NCBI RefSeq assembly: GCF_900188005.1
Contig: NZ_FZNR01000001.1
Coordinates: 1,116,001 to 1,180,000, forward strand
Direction: 5' to 3'
Length of the DNA: 64,000 nt
Source of the DNA: Actinoplanes regularis
Lineage (GTDB): Bacteria > Actinomycetota > Actinomycetes > Mycobacteriales > Micromonosporaceae
Shown here: one piece after another, positions 1 to 8,227 of the stretch
Layout: each line of letters opens with the position of its first letter
Numbering within the stretch: position 1 is the first letter of the stretch
Position numbers and translations under genes: made by a program
The notes under the pieces: model-generated
Database searches by the model: none
Seen by the model: the letters and a program-made list of their open reading frames with translations, nothing else
What the model was told of the DNA's origin: nothing

Positions 1-591
1 CAGCTCACGGCAGACCGCGGCCGGCCGGTCCGCACCGAACGTCGCGGCCAGGTCCGCCAGCGCGCCGGCGATCCGGTGCGGCGCCTCGAAGAGGACCAGG
101 GTGCGCGGTTCGGTGGCGAGCTCCCGCAGCCGGGACCGCCGATTCGCACCGGTCCGCGGCAGGAAGCCCTCGAAGACGAACCGGTCGCTGGGCAGCCCGG
201 AGAGCGCGAGCGCGGTGGTCACCGCGCTGGGGCCGGGCGCCGCGGTCACCGGGAAACCGGCGTCGAGGGCGGCCCGGACCAGGCGGAAGCCGGGATCGGA
301 GACGCTGGGCATGCCGCCGTCGGTGACCACCGCGACCACCGCGCCGCCCGCCAGGGCCTCGACCAGCTCCGGGGTACGCCGCTCGTCGTTGCCCTCGAAG
401 TACGAGACGATCCGCCCGCGCACCGTCACGTCCAGGTCCTTGGCGAGCCGGGCCAGCCGACGGGTGTCCTCGGCGGCGATGACGTCAGCGCTGGCGAGCA
501 CCTCCCGCAACCGCGTCGAGGCGTCACCGATGTTGCCGAGCGGAGCACCGGCCAGGACGACACGTCCGGCACCTACTTCTTCACGAGACAC
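1..591 (-). CDS. rsmI: 16S rRNA (cytidine(1402)-2'-O)-methyltransferase RsmI, C-terminus outside window
   Basis: Translation of the complement gives an N-terminal SAM-dependent tetrapyrrole-methylase fold: GRVVLAGAPLGNIGDAS, then AAEDTRRLARLAKDL, then VTDGGMPSVSDPG and APGPSAVTTALALSGLPSDRF. These are the signature blocks of RsmI, which 2'-O-methylates C1402 of 16S rRNA at the decoding centre. The GTG at 591 gives MSREEVGAGRVVL and is the start closest to the conserved core; an upstream GTG in another frame ends quickly. 197 codons are present and the reading frame is open at position 1, so the gene continues out of the window. It is divergent from the mannosyltransferase gene, a pairing also known in mycobacteria (Rv1003/Rv1002c). 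Confidence 0.93.
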   Translation of the reverse strand, partial: MSREEVGAGRVVLAGAPLGNIGDASTRLREVLASADVIAAEDTRRLARLAKDLDVTVRGRIVSYFEGNDERRTPELVEALAGGAVVAVVTDGGMPSVSDPGFRLVRAALDAGFPVTAAPGPSAVTTALALSGLPSDRFVFEGFLPRTGANRRSRLRELATEPRTLVLFEAPHRIAGALADLAATFGADRPAAVCREL

Positions 592-651
592 CCGAAAAGT
601 CCACCACACGCCCGGGCGTCAGTTCAAAGCTACGCAGCCTACGATCGCGGG
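592..651. promoter_or_regulatory. Divergent promoter region rsmI / mannosyltransferase
   Basis: Only 60 nt separate the two divergent GTG starts, so both promoters must lie here or inside the 5' coding ends. The GTG at 652 has no clear Shine-Dalgarno sequence, and a leaderless transcript is possible. No -10/-35 pair could be assigned with certainty. Confidence 0.4.
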
Positions 652-2232
652 GTGACAACGGCGACTGCTGAGACAGACCTCACCACCGCGGACTCCCCCG
701 CCGAGGCGGAGTCGTCCCGTGGCGTGCGCGACGTGCCCGAACTCGTCCGGCGACGCCTGTCGACGCTGGACAGCCGACTCGATCCGTACTCCTGGCTGGT
801 CACCGTGGTGATCACGGCGGCGGCGGCGATCCTGCGCCTGGCCGGGCTGAGCAAGCCCAAGGGGTACATCTTCGACGAGGTGTACTACCCGACCGACGCC
901 TGGGACATGCTCCAGCACGGCGTCGAGTGGGACGAGAAGACCAACGGCCCGGCGTACGTGGTGCATCCCCCGCTGGGCAAATGGCTGATCGCCCTGGGCG
1001 AGAAGATCTACGGCAACACCGAGCTGGGCTGGCGTCTGACGGCCGCGATCGCCGGCACGCTCATGATCCTGGTCCTGATCCGGATCGCGTACCGGATGTT
1101 CCACTCGATCGTGCTGGCCGGGATGGCCGGCCTGCTGATGACCCTGGACGGGTTCCAGCTGGTGCTCTCCCGCACCTCGCTGCTCGACATCTTCCTCGGC
1201 CTGTTCATCCTGCTGACGTTCGCCTGCATGGTGCTGGACCGGGATCACTACCGGCGGCGCTGGCTACGTGAGCTGGCGAACGGCTTCGACCCGGACGCCA
1301 CCCACAAGATCCCGAAGATCGTGCCGTGGTGGCTCCTGGTCAGCGGCGTCTGCTTCGGACTGGCCTGCGGGGTGAAGTGGAGCGCGCTGTTCTTCGCGCC
1401 GTTCTTCGCCGCGCTGGTGGTGGCCTGGCGCTGGCAGGCACGCCGCTCGGCCCGGGTGCGCGGCCCGTTCGTGGCCGGCATCCTCGGCGACCTCGGCTAC
1501 CTGATCCTCAGCTTCGTCCTGAGCATCGTCTTCTACCTGGCGACCTGGACCGGCTGGTTCGTCACCGACACCGGCTACTTCCGGCACTACCGGGAGGCGA
1601 ACGGGCTGAGCGAGCCGCCGCTGCTGGGCCCGCTGCTGAACCTGATGCACTACCACTCCGAGGCGTACAACTTCCACAGCGGACTCACCGAGAGGCACGT
1701 CTACCAGTCCTGGCCGTGGCAGTGGCTGCTGCTCGGGCGGCCGGTCGCGTTCTACTGGAACGGCAACGGCAGCTGTGGGGCGGCCAGTTGTGCCGCCGAG
1801 ATCCTGCTGCTGGGCACGCCGATCCTGTGGTGGTCGTTCCTGCCGGCGCTGTGCGCGCTGGTCTGGTTCGGGATCGCCCGGCGTGACTGGCGGGCGTACG
1901 CGATCTTCTCCGGGGCGATGGCCGGCCTGCTGCCGTGGTTCTACTTCGCGATCCAGGACGGGCGCACGATGTTCTCGTTCTACCTGATGCCCGGGCTGCC
2001 GTTCCTGATCCTGGCGGTGGTCTACGTGCTCGGGGCGATCATGACGCCACCGGGCGGAATGGCCAGCGGGGCGGCCCGCACCGACCGGCAGCTGATCGGC
2101 ACGGTCGTGGCCGGGACGTATGTGGTGCTGGTGGCGCTCTGCTTCGCCTACTTCTGGCCGGTCTTCGTCGGCACGACATTGCCCTACGACGACTGGTCGG
2201 TGCGAATGTGGCTGGGCGGTCGCTGGATCTGA
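652..2232 (+). CDS. Dolichyl-phosphate-mannose--protein mannosyltransferase (GT39, Pmt family)
   Basis: 526 aa polytopic membrane protein. After a soluble N-terminus of about 45 residues it shows the first TM segment and the GT-C signature FDEVYYPTDAWDML, where the DE pair is the expected catalytic/metal site, then HPPLGKWLIALGE, typical of actinobacterial Pmt. The family transfers mannose from polyprenyl-phosphate-mannose to Ser/Thr of exported proteins at the outer face of the membrane, coupled to Sec export. The frame is open upstream to position 76, but that part is antisense to rsmI and has no family similarity, so the GTG at 652 (MTTATAETDL) is chosen. A strong hairpin follows the stop codon. 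Regulation is not evident. Confidence 0.93.
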   Translation: MTTATAETDLTTADSPAEAESSRGVRDVPELVRRRLSTLDSRLDPYSWLVTVVITAAAAILRLAGLSKPKGYIFDEVYYPTDAWDMLQHGVEWDEKTNGPAYVVHPPLGKWLIALGEKIYGNTELGWRLTAAIAGTLMILVLIRIAYRMFHSIVLAGMAGLLMTLDGFQLVLSRTSLLDIFLGLFILLTFACMVLDRDHYRRRWLRELANGFDPDATHKIPKIVPWWLLVSGVCFGLACGVKWSALFFAPFFAALVVAWRWQARRSARVRGPFVAGILGDLGYLILSFVLSIVFYLATWTGWFVTDTGYFRHYREANGLSEPPLLGPLLNLMHYHSEAYNFHSGLTERHVYQSWPWQWLLLGRPVAFYWNGNGSCGAASCAAEILLLGTPILWWSFLPALCALVWFGIARRDWRAYAIFSGAMAGLLPWFYFAIQDGRTMFSFYLMPGLPFLILAVVYVLGAIMTPPGGMASGAARTDRQLIGTVVAGTYVVLVALCFAYFWPVFVGTTLPYDDWSVRMWLGGRWI

Positions 2233-2246
2233 CCGCTGCTCGACGT

Positions 2247-2275
2247 CCGAAGCCCGGCGATTCGCCGGGCTTCGG
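2247..2275 (+). terminator. Intrinsic terminator after the mannosyltransferase gene
   Basis: 14-nt arms (2247-2260 and 2262-2275, core GAAGCCCGGCG/CGCCGGGCTTC) form a GC-rich hairpin 14 nt after the stop codon. It is followed by TGTTT, a short U-tract. Confidence 0.8.
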
Positions 2276-2396
2276 TGTTTGGTGAGGCCTTTGTGGACTT
2301 GGTCCGGGCTCCACGGGTTCGCTGATCTTTGCGACTTTTCGCTGATCACGACCGGAACAGGGGATTCGACGGCCGATGGACCGGCCGGAAAATAGG

Positions 2397-2444
2397 GCGC
2401 GCCCCGATCGCCTGCCACGGGGGAAGCGGGCGATAGGGGCGCGC
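2397..2444. other. Large two-tier hairpin in the leader/intergenic region
   Basis: GCGCGCCCC (2397-2405) pairs with GGGGCGCGC (2436-2444). After one mismatch, ATCGCCTGC (2407-2415) pairs with GCGGGCGAT (2426-2434) using one G-T pair, leaving a loop of about 10 nt. There is no U-tract on the plus strand. It could be a second terminator, an RNA element in the leader of the exopolysaccharide locus, or a DNA cruciform. No riboswitch class could be matched. Confidence 0.55.
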
Positions 2445-2814
2445 AAGATGCAGCTTAACGAGCCTGGATGAGCCACACAACGGGTGTCGACCACGGATTG
2501 GCGCGCCGATCCCAGCATCCCAGAGATTCGGACAATATACTTTTTTAGCGTTCTATCACTCATATCCACTCATGAATACGTTTCAACTCTGCGGTCGGGA
2601 ATACGACAGCAAATTGATCCCTAATCTGGCGTAACGTGTTCGGCCCTTCAGCCGCACCGCAGCTCAGCGGATCGACGACCACCGGGGGCACATCGGCCAG
2701 CACCGGCCCAAACCGCGAGCCTCGCCATTTCGTCCCTTTTCGACTGATCAGATAGCCATCACCCTTGTAGGTGACAAGTGCCAAGATCGCGGTAAATGTT
2801 CTTAAGCTCGCCGC
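2445..2814. promoter_or_regulatory. Gene-free, locally AT-rich region upstream of the exopolysaccharide locus
   Basis: 370 nt without a convincing gene. Around 2530-2580 the base composition drops sharply in GC (runs such as TATACTTTTTTAGCG), unlike the flanking genes. This is the likely promoter zone for the gene starting at 2815 and the sort of AT-rich patch bound by Lsr2-type silencers. A weak reverse reading frame crosses into the next gene and was not called. Confidence 0.4.
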
Positions 2815-3522
2815 GTGACAACGCAGGAGACCCAACACCAGCAGACCGCCGGCCAGCGAATTCCGGACACGGAAGTGATCGCCGTTGCGACGCCGGCCCC
2901 GGTGTTCGTCGACTCGACCGGGCGGCGGAGCCGAATGCTCCGACGGATCGCAACGGCGTTCGGCATCCTCGTCGTCTCCTACGGCGGGCTGGTCAGCGTC
3001 AGCCTGGCCGGCGGCCCGGTGAGTTCCAGCGCCGTGCTGCCGCTGCCCGGCGTGGACGACGCGGACGAGAAGGCCGATCCGGTGCCGCCACGGCCCAGCC
3101 CGGCCCCGCCGGCGCGCCCCGGGAGCACGTCGACCAAGCCGCCGCTGGAGTCGTCGACCGTCCGCCCGGATCAACGGCCGGGCCGGCAGCAGACCACCAC
3201 GGCCGCCAAGCCGGCCACGTCCGGCAAGCCGAAGGCCAAGACCCCGACGAAGGCGCCGGCCAAGCCGCCGGCGACCACCCCGAACACGCCCAAGCCGACC
3301 GGCACGACGAAGCCCACCGAGTCGACGACGACCCCGGCCCCCGCCCCGACCACCACCAATCCTCCCGCACCGGCCCCGGTGCCGCCCGCCCCGCCGGCCG
3401 TCAAGGACGCTCCGGTCGCGCTGCCCCCGGCCACCTCCAAGCCCGATGAGGCCCCCGTGACCGGTGACGACCCCGTCGACACCGACTCACCCAAACCGGC
3501 ACCGTCCGGAGAACCGGCGTGA
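2815..3522 (+). CDS. Membrane-anchored Pro/Thr/Lys-rich protein, partner of the downstream synthase
   Basis: 235 aa. A cytoplasmic N-terminus of about 45 residues precedes one hydrophobic segment (about 45-70, IATAFGILVVSYGGLVSVSL). The remaining 160 residues are Pro, Thr, Ala and Lys rich without a recognisable fold, as in wall-spanning stalks. The GTG at 2815 gives MTTQETQHQ. The stop overlaps the next GTG in a GTGA junction, so the two genes are translationally coupled. The role is inferred from context: an accessory of the polysaccharide synthase, in the position of MatA of the streptomycete mat locus, though sequence similarity to MatA cannot be asserted here. Confidence 0.75.
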   Translation: MTTQETQHQQTAGQRIPDTEVIAVATPAPVFVDSTGRRSRMLRRIATAFGILVVSYGGLVSVSLAGGPVSSSAVLPLPGVDDADEKADPVPPRPSPAPPARPGSTSTKPPLESSTVRPDQRPGRQQTTTAAKPATSGKPKAKTPTKAPAKPPATTPNTPKPTGTTKPTESTTTPAPAPTTTNPPAPAPVPPAPPAVKDAPVALPPATSKPDEAPVTGDDPVDTDSPKPAPSGEPA

Positions 3523-5921
3523 CCGCCACGCCGTCGCGGCGCAACGGTGGTCGAAGCCAGCGGCGCATCCTGCCTCGCCCCCGGGTGATGCTCGGCTCGC
3601 TGCTGCTCGGCCTCTTCGTCGCCGTGCTGGTGGTGCAGGCGTACGTCAACTCCGAGTTCACCGCCGACCACAAGGAGACCGAGGTCGGCGACCAGGATCC
3701 GGTGCCACTGTCGATCCGCGGCGGGGGGCCGATCATCAACACCACCGGAGGGCAGGAGAACACCAGCCGACTGCCGGACCGCACCATCGCGCTCACCTTC
3801 GACGACGGGCCCGATCCGACATGGACCCCGAAGGTGCTGGAGGTGCTCCGGGAGAACGACGCCCACGGCACGTTCTTCGTCGTCGGCTCCCAGGTCGCCC
3901 GGCATCCCGCGCTGACCAAGGAGATCGTCGCCGACGGCAACGAGCTGGGCCTGCACACCTTCACCCACCCGAACATGCAGCTGCTCGCACCGTGGCGGCG
4001 GCACCTGGAGCTGTCCCAGAACCAGGTGGCCATCGCCAAGGCCACCGGGGTGCACACCAACCTGGCCCGGTTCCCGTACTCGTCGAAGGCCGACGCGATC
4101 GACGAGACGAACTGGAAGATCATCAAAGAGGCCGGTCAGGCCGGCTACCTGATCGTCGTCAACGACCGGGACAGCGAGGACTGGCAACGCCCCGGCGTCG
4201 ACCAGATCATCCAGAACGCCCTGCCCGCCGGGGACAGCTCGGCGATCATCCTGTTCCACGACGCCGGCGGCGACCGCGCGCAGACCGTCGCCGCGCTGGC
4301 CAAGTTCATCCCGATGATGAAGGCCCGCGGTTACCGGTTCACCACCGTCACCGAGGGTCTCAACCTGGGCATCGAGGAGCAGGCCGCGGACGTCAGGACG
4401 GGCCGGGCGCCGGACAGCGTCACCATCATCCCCGCGCTGCCGGAGAACCCGCCGGCGGCGTCCGGTGACGAGTGGCGCGGCGCGGCGCTGATCTGGACCA
4501 TCCGCCTGGCCGATGGCCTGGTCATGCTGGTCGCCGCGCTGTTCGTGGTGGTCGGGCTGCTCACCATCGGGCGTACCGCCCTGTTGCTGCTGCTCGCCGC
4601 CCGGCACGCCCGGCAGCGCCGCAAACCGGGCTGGAGCTGGGGTCCACCGGTCACCGACCCGGTGTCGGTGATCGTGCCCGCCTACAACGAGAAGGAGGGC
4701 ATCGAGGCGGCCGTCCGCTCGCTGGCCCTCGGCGACTACCCGGAGATCGAGGTGGTGGTCGTCGACGACGGCTCCACCGACGGCACCGCCGACATCGTGG
4801 AGGCGCTGCGCCTGCCGAACGTGCGCGTGGTCCGGGTACCCAACGGCGGCAAGCCCAACGCCCTCAACGCCGGGATCGCGCTGGCCCGCAACGACCTCAT
4901 CGTCACGGTCGACGGCGACACCATCTTCGAGCAGGACTCGATCCGCAGGCTGGTGCAGCCCTTCGCCGACCCCTCGGTCGGCGCGGTGGCCGGCAACGTC
5001 AAGGTCGGCAACCGGGCCAGCATGGTGGCGAACTGGCAGCACATCGAGTACGTGATCGGCTTCAACCTGGACCGCCGGCTGTACGAGACGCTGAACTGCA
5101 TGCCGACCGTGCCCGGCGCGATCGGCGCGTTCCGCCGTCAGGCCCTGGCCCAGGTCGGCGGAGTCAGCGACGAGACCCTCGCCGAGGACACCGACGTCAC
5201 CATGGCGCTGTGCCGGCAGGGCTGGCGGGTGGTCTACGAGGAGCACGCCAAGGCGTGGACCGAGGCGCCGACCACGCTGGAACAGCTCTACCGCCAGCGG
5301 TACCGGTGGAGCTACGGGACCATGCAGGCGATGTGGAAGCACCGCCGGGCGCTGTTCGACAACGGCCCCTCCGGGCGCTTCGGCCGGGTCGGGCTGCCGT
5401 TCCTCGCGTTGTTCGGGGTGGCGCTGCCGATGCTCGCCCCGGTGGTCGACGTCATGCTGGTGTACGGCCTGGTCTTCTGGGAGCTCAAGGAGACCGTGAT
5501 CGCCTGGCTCGGCATGCTGGCGCTGCAGCTGTTCACCGCGGCGGTGGCGTTCCACTTCGACCGTGAGCCGATCAAGCCGCTCTGGCGGCTCCCCCTGCAA
5601 CAGTTCGCCTACCGGCAGCTCATGTACCTGGTGCTGATCCAGTCCGCGACCACCGCGATGACCGGTGGCCGGCTGCGCTGGCACAAGCTGAACCGGGCCG
5701 GGCTGACGCCACGATCCGAGTCCGCGCCGGTCCCGTCCGCTTCGGGCGAGCCGGCCTCGCATGGCTCCGTGTCGCCGACCGTGGTGAGCTGGCCGCCGAA
5801 CACGCCGGAGGTGCCGCGCCAGCAGACCTTCGGGCGGGCGGTCGCGCCACCGACCACACCGGTGGTGCCCTCGCAGGCGTACCGCGAGGATCTCGACCTG
5901 CCGCAGACCGGACCGCGATAG
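3519..5921 (+). CDS. Bifunctional polysaccharide deacetylase (NodB/CE4) - glycosyltransferase family 2 synthase, MatB-like
   Basis: 800 aa. An N-terminal TM segment (about 25-42) leads to an extracytoplasmic NodB domain with LTFDDGP (residues 92-98), the metal-binding HTFTHP (146-151) and RFPYS (184-188). TM helices follow at about 323-360. The cytoplasmic GT2 domain has VIVPAYNE (384-391), VVVDDGS (413-419), DGD (465-467), the TED-type EDTD (556-559) and the QRYRW processivity motif (593-597). More TM helices and a Pro-rich tail complete it. This layout is that of MatB and of PNAG-type synthases: polymerise and export a beta-linked aminosugar polymer, then deacetylate it outside. The substrate is inferred. 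It overlaps the upstream gene by 4 nt. Confidence 0.92.
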   Translation: MTATPSRRNGGRSQRRILPRPRVMLGSLLLGLFVAVLVVQAYVNSEFTADHKETEVGDQDPVPLSIRGGGPIINTTGGQENTSRLPDRTIALTFDDGPDPTWTPKVLEVLRENDAHGTFFVVGSQVARHPALTKEIVADGNELGLHTFTHPNMQLLAPWRRHLELSQNQVAIAKATGVHTNLARFPYSSKADAIDETNWKIIKEAGQAGYLIVVNDRDSEDWQRPGVDQIIQNALPAGDSSAIILFHDAGGDRAQTVAALAKFIPMMKARGYRFTTVTEGLNLGIEEQAADVRTGRAPDSVTIIPALPENPPAASGDEWRGAALIWTIRLADGLVMLVAALFVVVGLLTIGRTALLLLLAARHARQRRKPGWSWGPPVTDPVSVIVPAYNEKEGIEAAVRSLALGDYPEIEVVVVDDGSTDGTADIVEALRLPNVRVVRVPNGGKPNALNAGIALARNDLIVTVDGDTIFEQDSIRRLVQPFADPSVGAVAGNVKVGNRASMVANWQHIEYVIGFNLDRRLYETLNCMPTVPGAIGAFRRQALAQVGGVSDETLAEDTDVTMALCRQGWRVVYEEHAKAWTEAPTTLEQLYRQRYRWSYGTMQAMWKHRRALFDNGPSGRFGRVGLPFLALFGVALPMLAPVVDVMLVYGLVFWELKETVIAWLGMLALQLFTAAVAFHFDREPIKPLWRLPLQQFAYRQLMYLVLIQSATTAMTGGRLRWHKLNRAGLTPRSESAPVPSASGEPASHGSVSPTVVSWPPNTPEVPRQQTFGRAVAPPTTPVVPSQAYREDLDLPQTGPR

Positions 5922-5929
5922 AAGCCGAT

Positions 5930-5964
5930 CCGCGTCCCACCGAACTGCAGCCGGTGGGACGCGG
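5930..5964. terminator. Bidirectional hairpin between convergent genes
   Basis: CCGCGTCCCACCG (5930-5942) pairs with CGGTGGGACGCGG (5952-5964), a perfect 13-bp stem with a 9-nt loop. It sits between the 3' ends of the synthase gene (plus) and the GAF/kinase-like gene (minus). No strong U-tract is present on either side. Confidence 0.75.
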
Positions 5965-5974
5965 GTCCATACCT

Positions 5975-7219
5975 CTAGACCATGGCCAGGTCGCGCAGCA
6001 GTTCGTCCGGCGTCAGATCCGCGTACGGGAAGACCACGTGCAGTGAGGTGCCGTCGCCGGGCCGGTCGGAGAGTGCCACCGTGGCGTGGTGGGCGTCCAG
6101 GATCCGCTTCGCCACGGCCAGGCCGCGGTCCGGGCCGGGCACGTCCGCCGGGTTCGCGATCGCGCCGTAGTACAGGTGCGGGAACAGGTCCGGGCGCAGG
6201 CCGTCAGGCAGGTCCATGTCGTCCAGCCGGACCGTCGGGCCCGACTCCATCTCGGTGCCGACCCGCACCCGGCCGCCCTCCGGGGTGTACTTCACCGCGG
6301 CGAACAACAGGTGGGTCAGCACCTGCTCGAGCCGAACCGGGTCGGCGATGATCGGCAACGACGGTCCGCCGGCCTGGTTCAGGATCCAGATGTGCTTGCT
6401 GGCCGCGATCGGGCGGACCGCCTCGACCGCCCGCTGTGTCACCCGGGTCAGGTCCACCTGCCGCATGTGCAGGCTGTCACCGCCCAGACCGGCCTCGGCC
6501 ATCTGGGTCAGATGATCGATCAGTTCACGGAAGCCCCGGACGTGCGCGGCCGTGGCGCGCCCGACCATGTCGGCGAGCTCGGCGTCGTGGTAGCCGGTGG
6601 CGCCGAGGTTCTCCAGGTAGGTCGACATCAGCCGCAACGACGAACGCAGCTCCCCGCCGACCAGCCCGGCCAGGTCGTCCTTGCGGCGCTCCAGCTCCTG
6701 CAACCGGGCCGTCGTGTTGGCCAGCGCGTACGCGTACCGCCGCAGCTCCAGCTGAGCGGTGACCTGGCGGGCCAGCGCGCGCAGCGCCTGCTGCTGCTCC
6801 ATCGTCAGCCGGCGCGGCTCGGTGTCCATCACGCAGAGCGTGCCGAGCGCGAACCCGTCGGTCGTCAGCAGCGGCGCGCCGGCGTAGAACCGGATGCCGT
6901 CCGGCGGGGTCACGGTCGGATTGTCGGCGAACCGCGGATCCACCCCCGCGTCCGGAACCATCAGCAGGTCCCGGCCGAGGATCGCGTGGGCGCAGAAGGA
7001 GAGATCCCGGGCTGTGTCGACCAGATCCGGGCCGGTCTTGGCCTTGGCCCACTGCCGGTCCGCGTCGACCAGGCTGACCATGGATATCGGCGTCTCACAG
7101 ACCCCGGCGGCCAGTGCGACGATGTCGTCGAAGTCCTTCTCCGGCGGGCTGTCCAGGATATCGAGCGAGTAGAGCGCGGCCAGCCGCTCGATCTCGTTGT
7201 CGGGCAGGGGTGCTTTCAT
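5975..7219 (-). CDS. GAF-domain protein with degenerate histidine-kinase core (probable pseudokinase)
   Basis: 414 aa, soluble. The start is fixed by GGAGGT ending 7 nt before the ATG at 7219. A GAF domain covers about residues 15-160 (LVDADRQWAKAKTG, SFCAHAI, FYAGAPLLT, GTLCVMD). A coiled linker leads to a dimerisation-like helix whose H-box reads LVGGELRSSL (186-195): Gly189 stands where the phospho-accepting His belongs. The ATPase part keeps DPVRLEQVLTHLLFAAVKYTP, but both N-box Asn are lost (His303 and Ala307) and no DxGxG box is visible. Autophosphorylation is therefore not expected. A ligand- or redox-sensing scaffold is likelier. It is divergent from the DUF2199 gene. Confidence 0.85.
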   Translation of the reverse strand: MKAPLPDNEIERLAALYSLDILDSPPEKDFDDIVALAAGVCETPISMVSLVDADRQWAKAKTGPDLVDTARDLSFCAHAILGRDLLMVPDAGVDPRFADNPTVTPPDGIRFYAGAPLLTTDGFALGTLCVMDTEPRRLTMEQQQALRALARQVTAQLELRRYAYALANTTARLQELERRKDDLAGLVGGELRSSLRLMSTYLENLGATGYHDAELADMVGRATAAHVRGFRELIDHLTQMAEAGLGGDSLHMRQVDLTRVTQRAVEAVRPIAASKHIWILNQAGGPSLPIIADPVRLEQVLTHLLFAAVKYTPEGGRVRVGTEMESGPTVRLDDMDLPDGLRPDLFPHLYYGAIANPADVPGPDRGLAVAKRILDAHHATVALSDRPGDGTSLHVVFPYADLTPDELLRDLAMV

Positions 7220-7361
7220 GGCGGTCACCTCCGAGACTTGCTTCAGGGGTATCACGCAAAAGTAGCGACTCTCGCATTTCGCCCAAATCCCGCTCGCACG
7301 GAGCGTGACATCCCGGGCGTGCCGCTGATCACTTCCGCTCGCGGACGTATGCTTCGCGGCC

Positions 7362-7889
7362 ATGAACACCGACGAGTTCGCGTGCGGCACCTGCGGCTCG
7401 ACACACAGCGGCCCGCCGCTGAGCTTCGCCGCGCCGGCCCCGGACTTCTGGCAGCCGCAGATGGCTCAGTCGGAAGGATGCCTGCTCGACTCCGACCTCT
7501 GCGTGATCAGCGGGGAGCGGTTCTTCGTCCGCGGCCTGATCGAGCTTCCGGTCTGGGACACCGGGGACGTCTTCACCTACAGCATGTGGGTGTCGCTGAG
7601 CCGCCCGAACTTCACCCGCGCCGTCGACGTGTGGGAACAGCCCGGCCGCGAGGAGGAGCCGCCGTACTTCGGCTGGCTCTCCAACGCCATCCCCGGCTAC
7701 GAGCCGACCACGCTCAACATGAAGACCATGGTCCACACCCGTCCGGTCGGGCAGCCCCCGTACATCGAACTGGAGCCCACCGGCCATCCCCTGGCGATCG
7801 AGCAGCGCGCCGGCATCTTCCGCGCCCGAGTCGAAGAGATCGCCGCCTACCAGTTGCACCATGGCCTGGAAAGCGGCCCACACCGCTGA
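7362..7889 (+). CDS. DUF2199 domain-containing protein
   Basis: 175 aa. The N-terminus has a CGTCGSTHSGPPLSF zinc-ribbon-like start, then the DUF2199 blocks FFVRGLIELPV, YSMWVSLS and YFGWLSNAIPGYEPTTLNMKT, and a C-terminal HPLAIEQRAGI. The family is widespread but has no assigned biochemical role. The ATG at 7362 starts immediately before the conserved MNTDEFACGTCG segment. It is convergent with the tRNA gene, with strong hairpins between. Confidence 0.85.
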   Translation: MNTDEFACGTCGSTHSGPPLSFAAPAPDFWQPQMAQSEGCLLDSDLCVISGERFFVRGLIELPVWDTGDVFTYSMWVSLSRPNFTRAVDVWEQPGREEEPPYFGWLSNAIPGYEPTTLNMKTMVHTRPVGQPPYIELEPTGHPLAIEQRAGIFRARVEEIAAYQLHHGLESGPHR

Positions 7890-7893
7890 CCTT

Positions 7894-7944
7894 CCGGAAG
7901 CCCATCCCATCGCAACGCGGGGCTTCCGGGGGCTCGGCCCCCGG
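7894..7944. terminator. Two adjacent hairpins between DUF2199 gene and tRNA-Ala
   Basis: Hairpin 1: CCGGAAGCCC (7894-7903) with GGGCTTCCGG (7920-7929). Hairpin 2: CCGGGGG (7926-7932) with CCCCCGG (7938-7944). The two share bases 7926-7929, so they are mutually exclusive on one strand. Neither has a long U-tract. They probably end transcription of the DUF2199 gene. Confidence 0.65.
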
Positions 7945-8001
7945 AGCAGATACGACAAATGCCCCCGGCTCGCGCGTTCCGCGAACAGAGGGCACCGGTA
8001 T

Positions 8002-8078
8002 TGGTGGAGCTGAGGGGATTTGAACCCCTGACCCCCTCGATGCGAACGAGGTGCGCTACCAGTCTGCGCCACAGCCCC
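8002..8078 (-). tRNA. tRNA-Ala (anticodon CGC), CCA end encoded
   Basis: The complement folds into a complete cloverleaf. The acceptor GGGGCTG pairs with CAGCTCC, the D-arm is GCGCAGACTGGTAGCGC, the anticodon stem CCTCG/CGAGG encloses the loop TTCGCAT (anticodon CGC, reading GCG), and the T-arm AGGGG-TTCAAAT-CCCCT follows. The discriminator is A, followed by a genomically encoded CCA (8002-8004). No homology junction suggesting an integrated element is seen next to it. Confidence 0.96.
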
Positions 8079-8227
8079 TGGTCGATCACCCGGTGATGTC
8101 TCACCGTGAAACCTCCGAAAGGCTAACAGGTCTCCCGGCCATCCCGCGAACCACCCTCCCTTCTCCGCTGTACGACGCCCCGGCTCACGGGACTCCGGCC
8201 CTGCCGAGGACCGCTCCAGCAGCGGAC

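Noticed and set aside
76..651. 192-codon N-terminal extension of the mannosyltransferase
   Set aside because: Antisense to rsmI, with no similarity to the family. The GTG at 652 gives the usual length.
2397..2500. ydaO-type (c-di-AMP) riboswitch
   Set aside because: The segment CCACGGGGGAAGCGGG recalls part of that RNA, but the other conserved stems and junction sequences could not be found, so no class was assigned.
3171..5762. Long open frame on the minus strand opposite the NodB-GT2 gene
   Set aside because: It is a GC-bias shadow: Arg/Gly/His-rich composition, no domain, and exactly antisense to a gene with strong motifs.
8002..8078. tRNA gene as an integration site of a mobile element
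   Set aside because: No integrase gene and no second copy of the tRNA 3' end nearby. Flanking genes are core genes.
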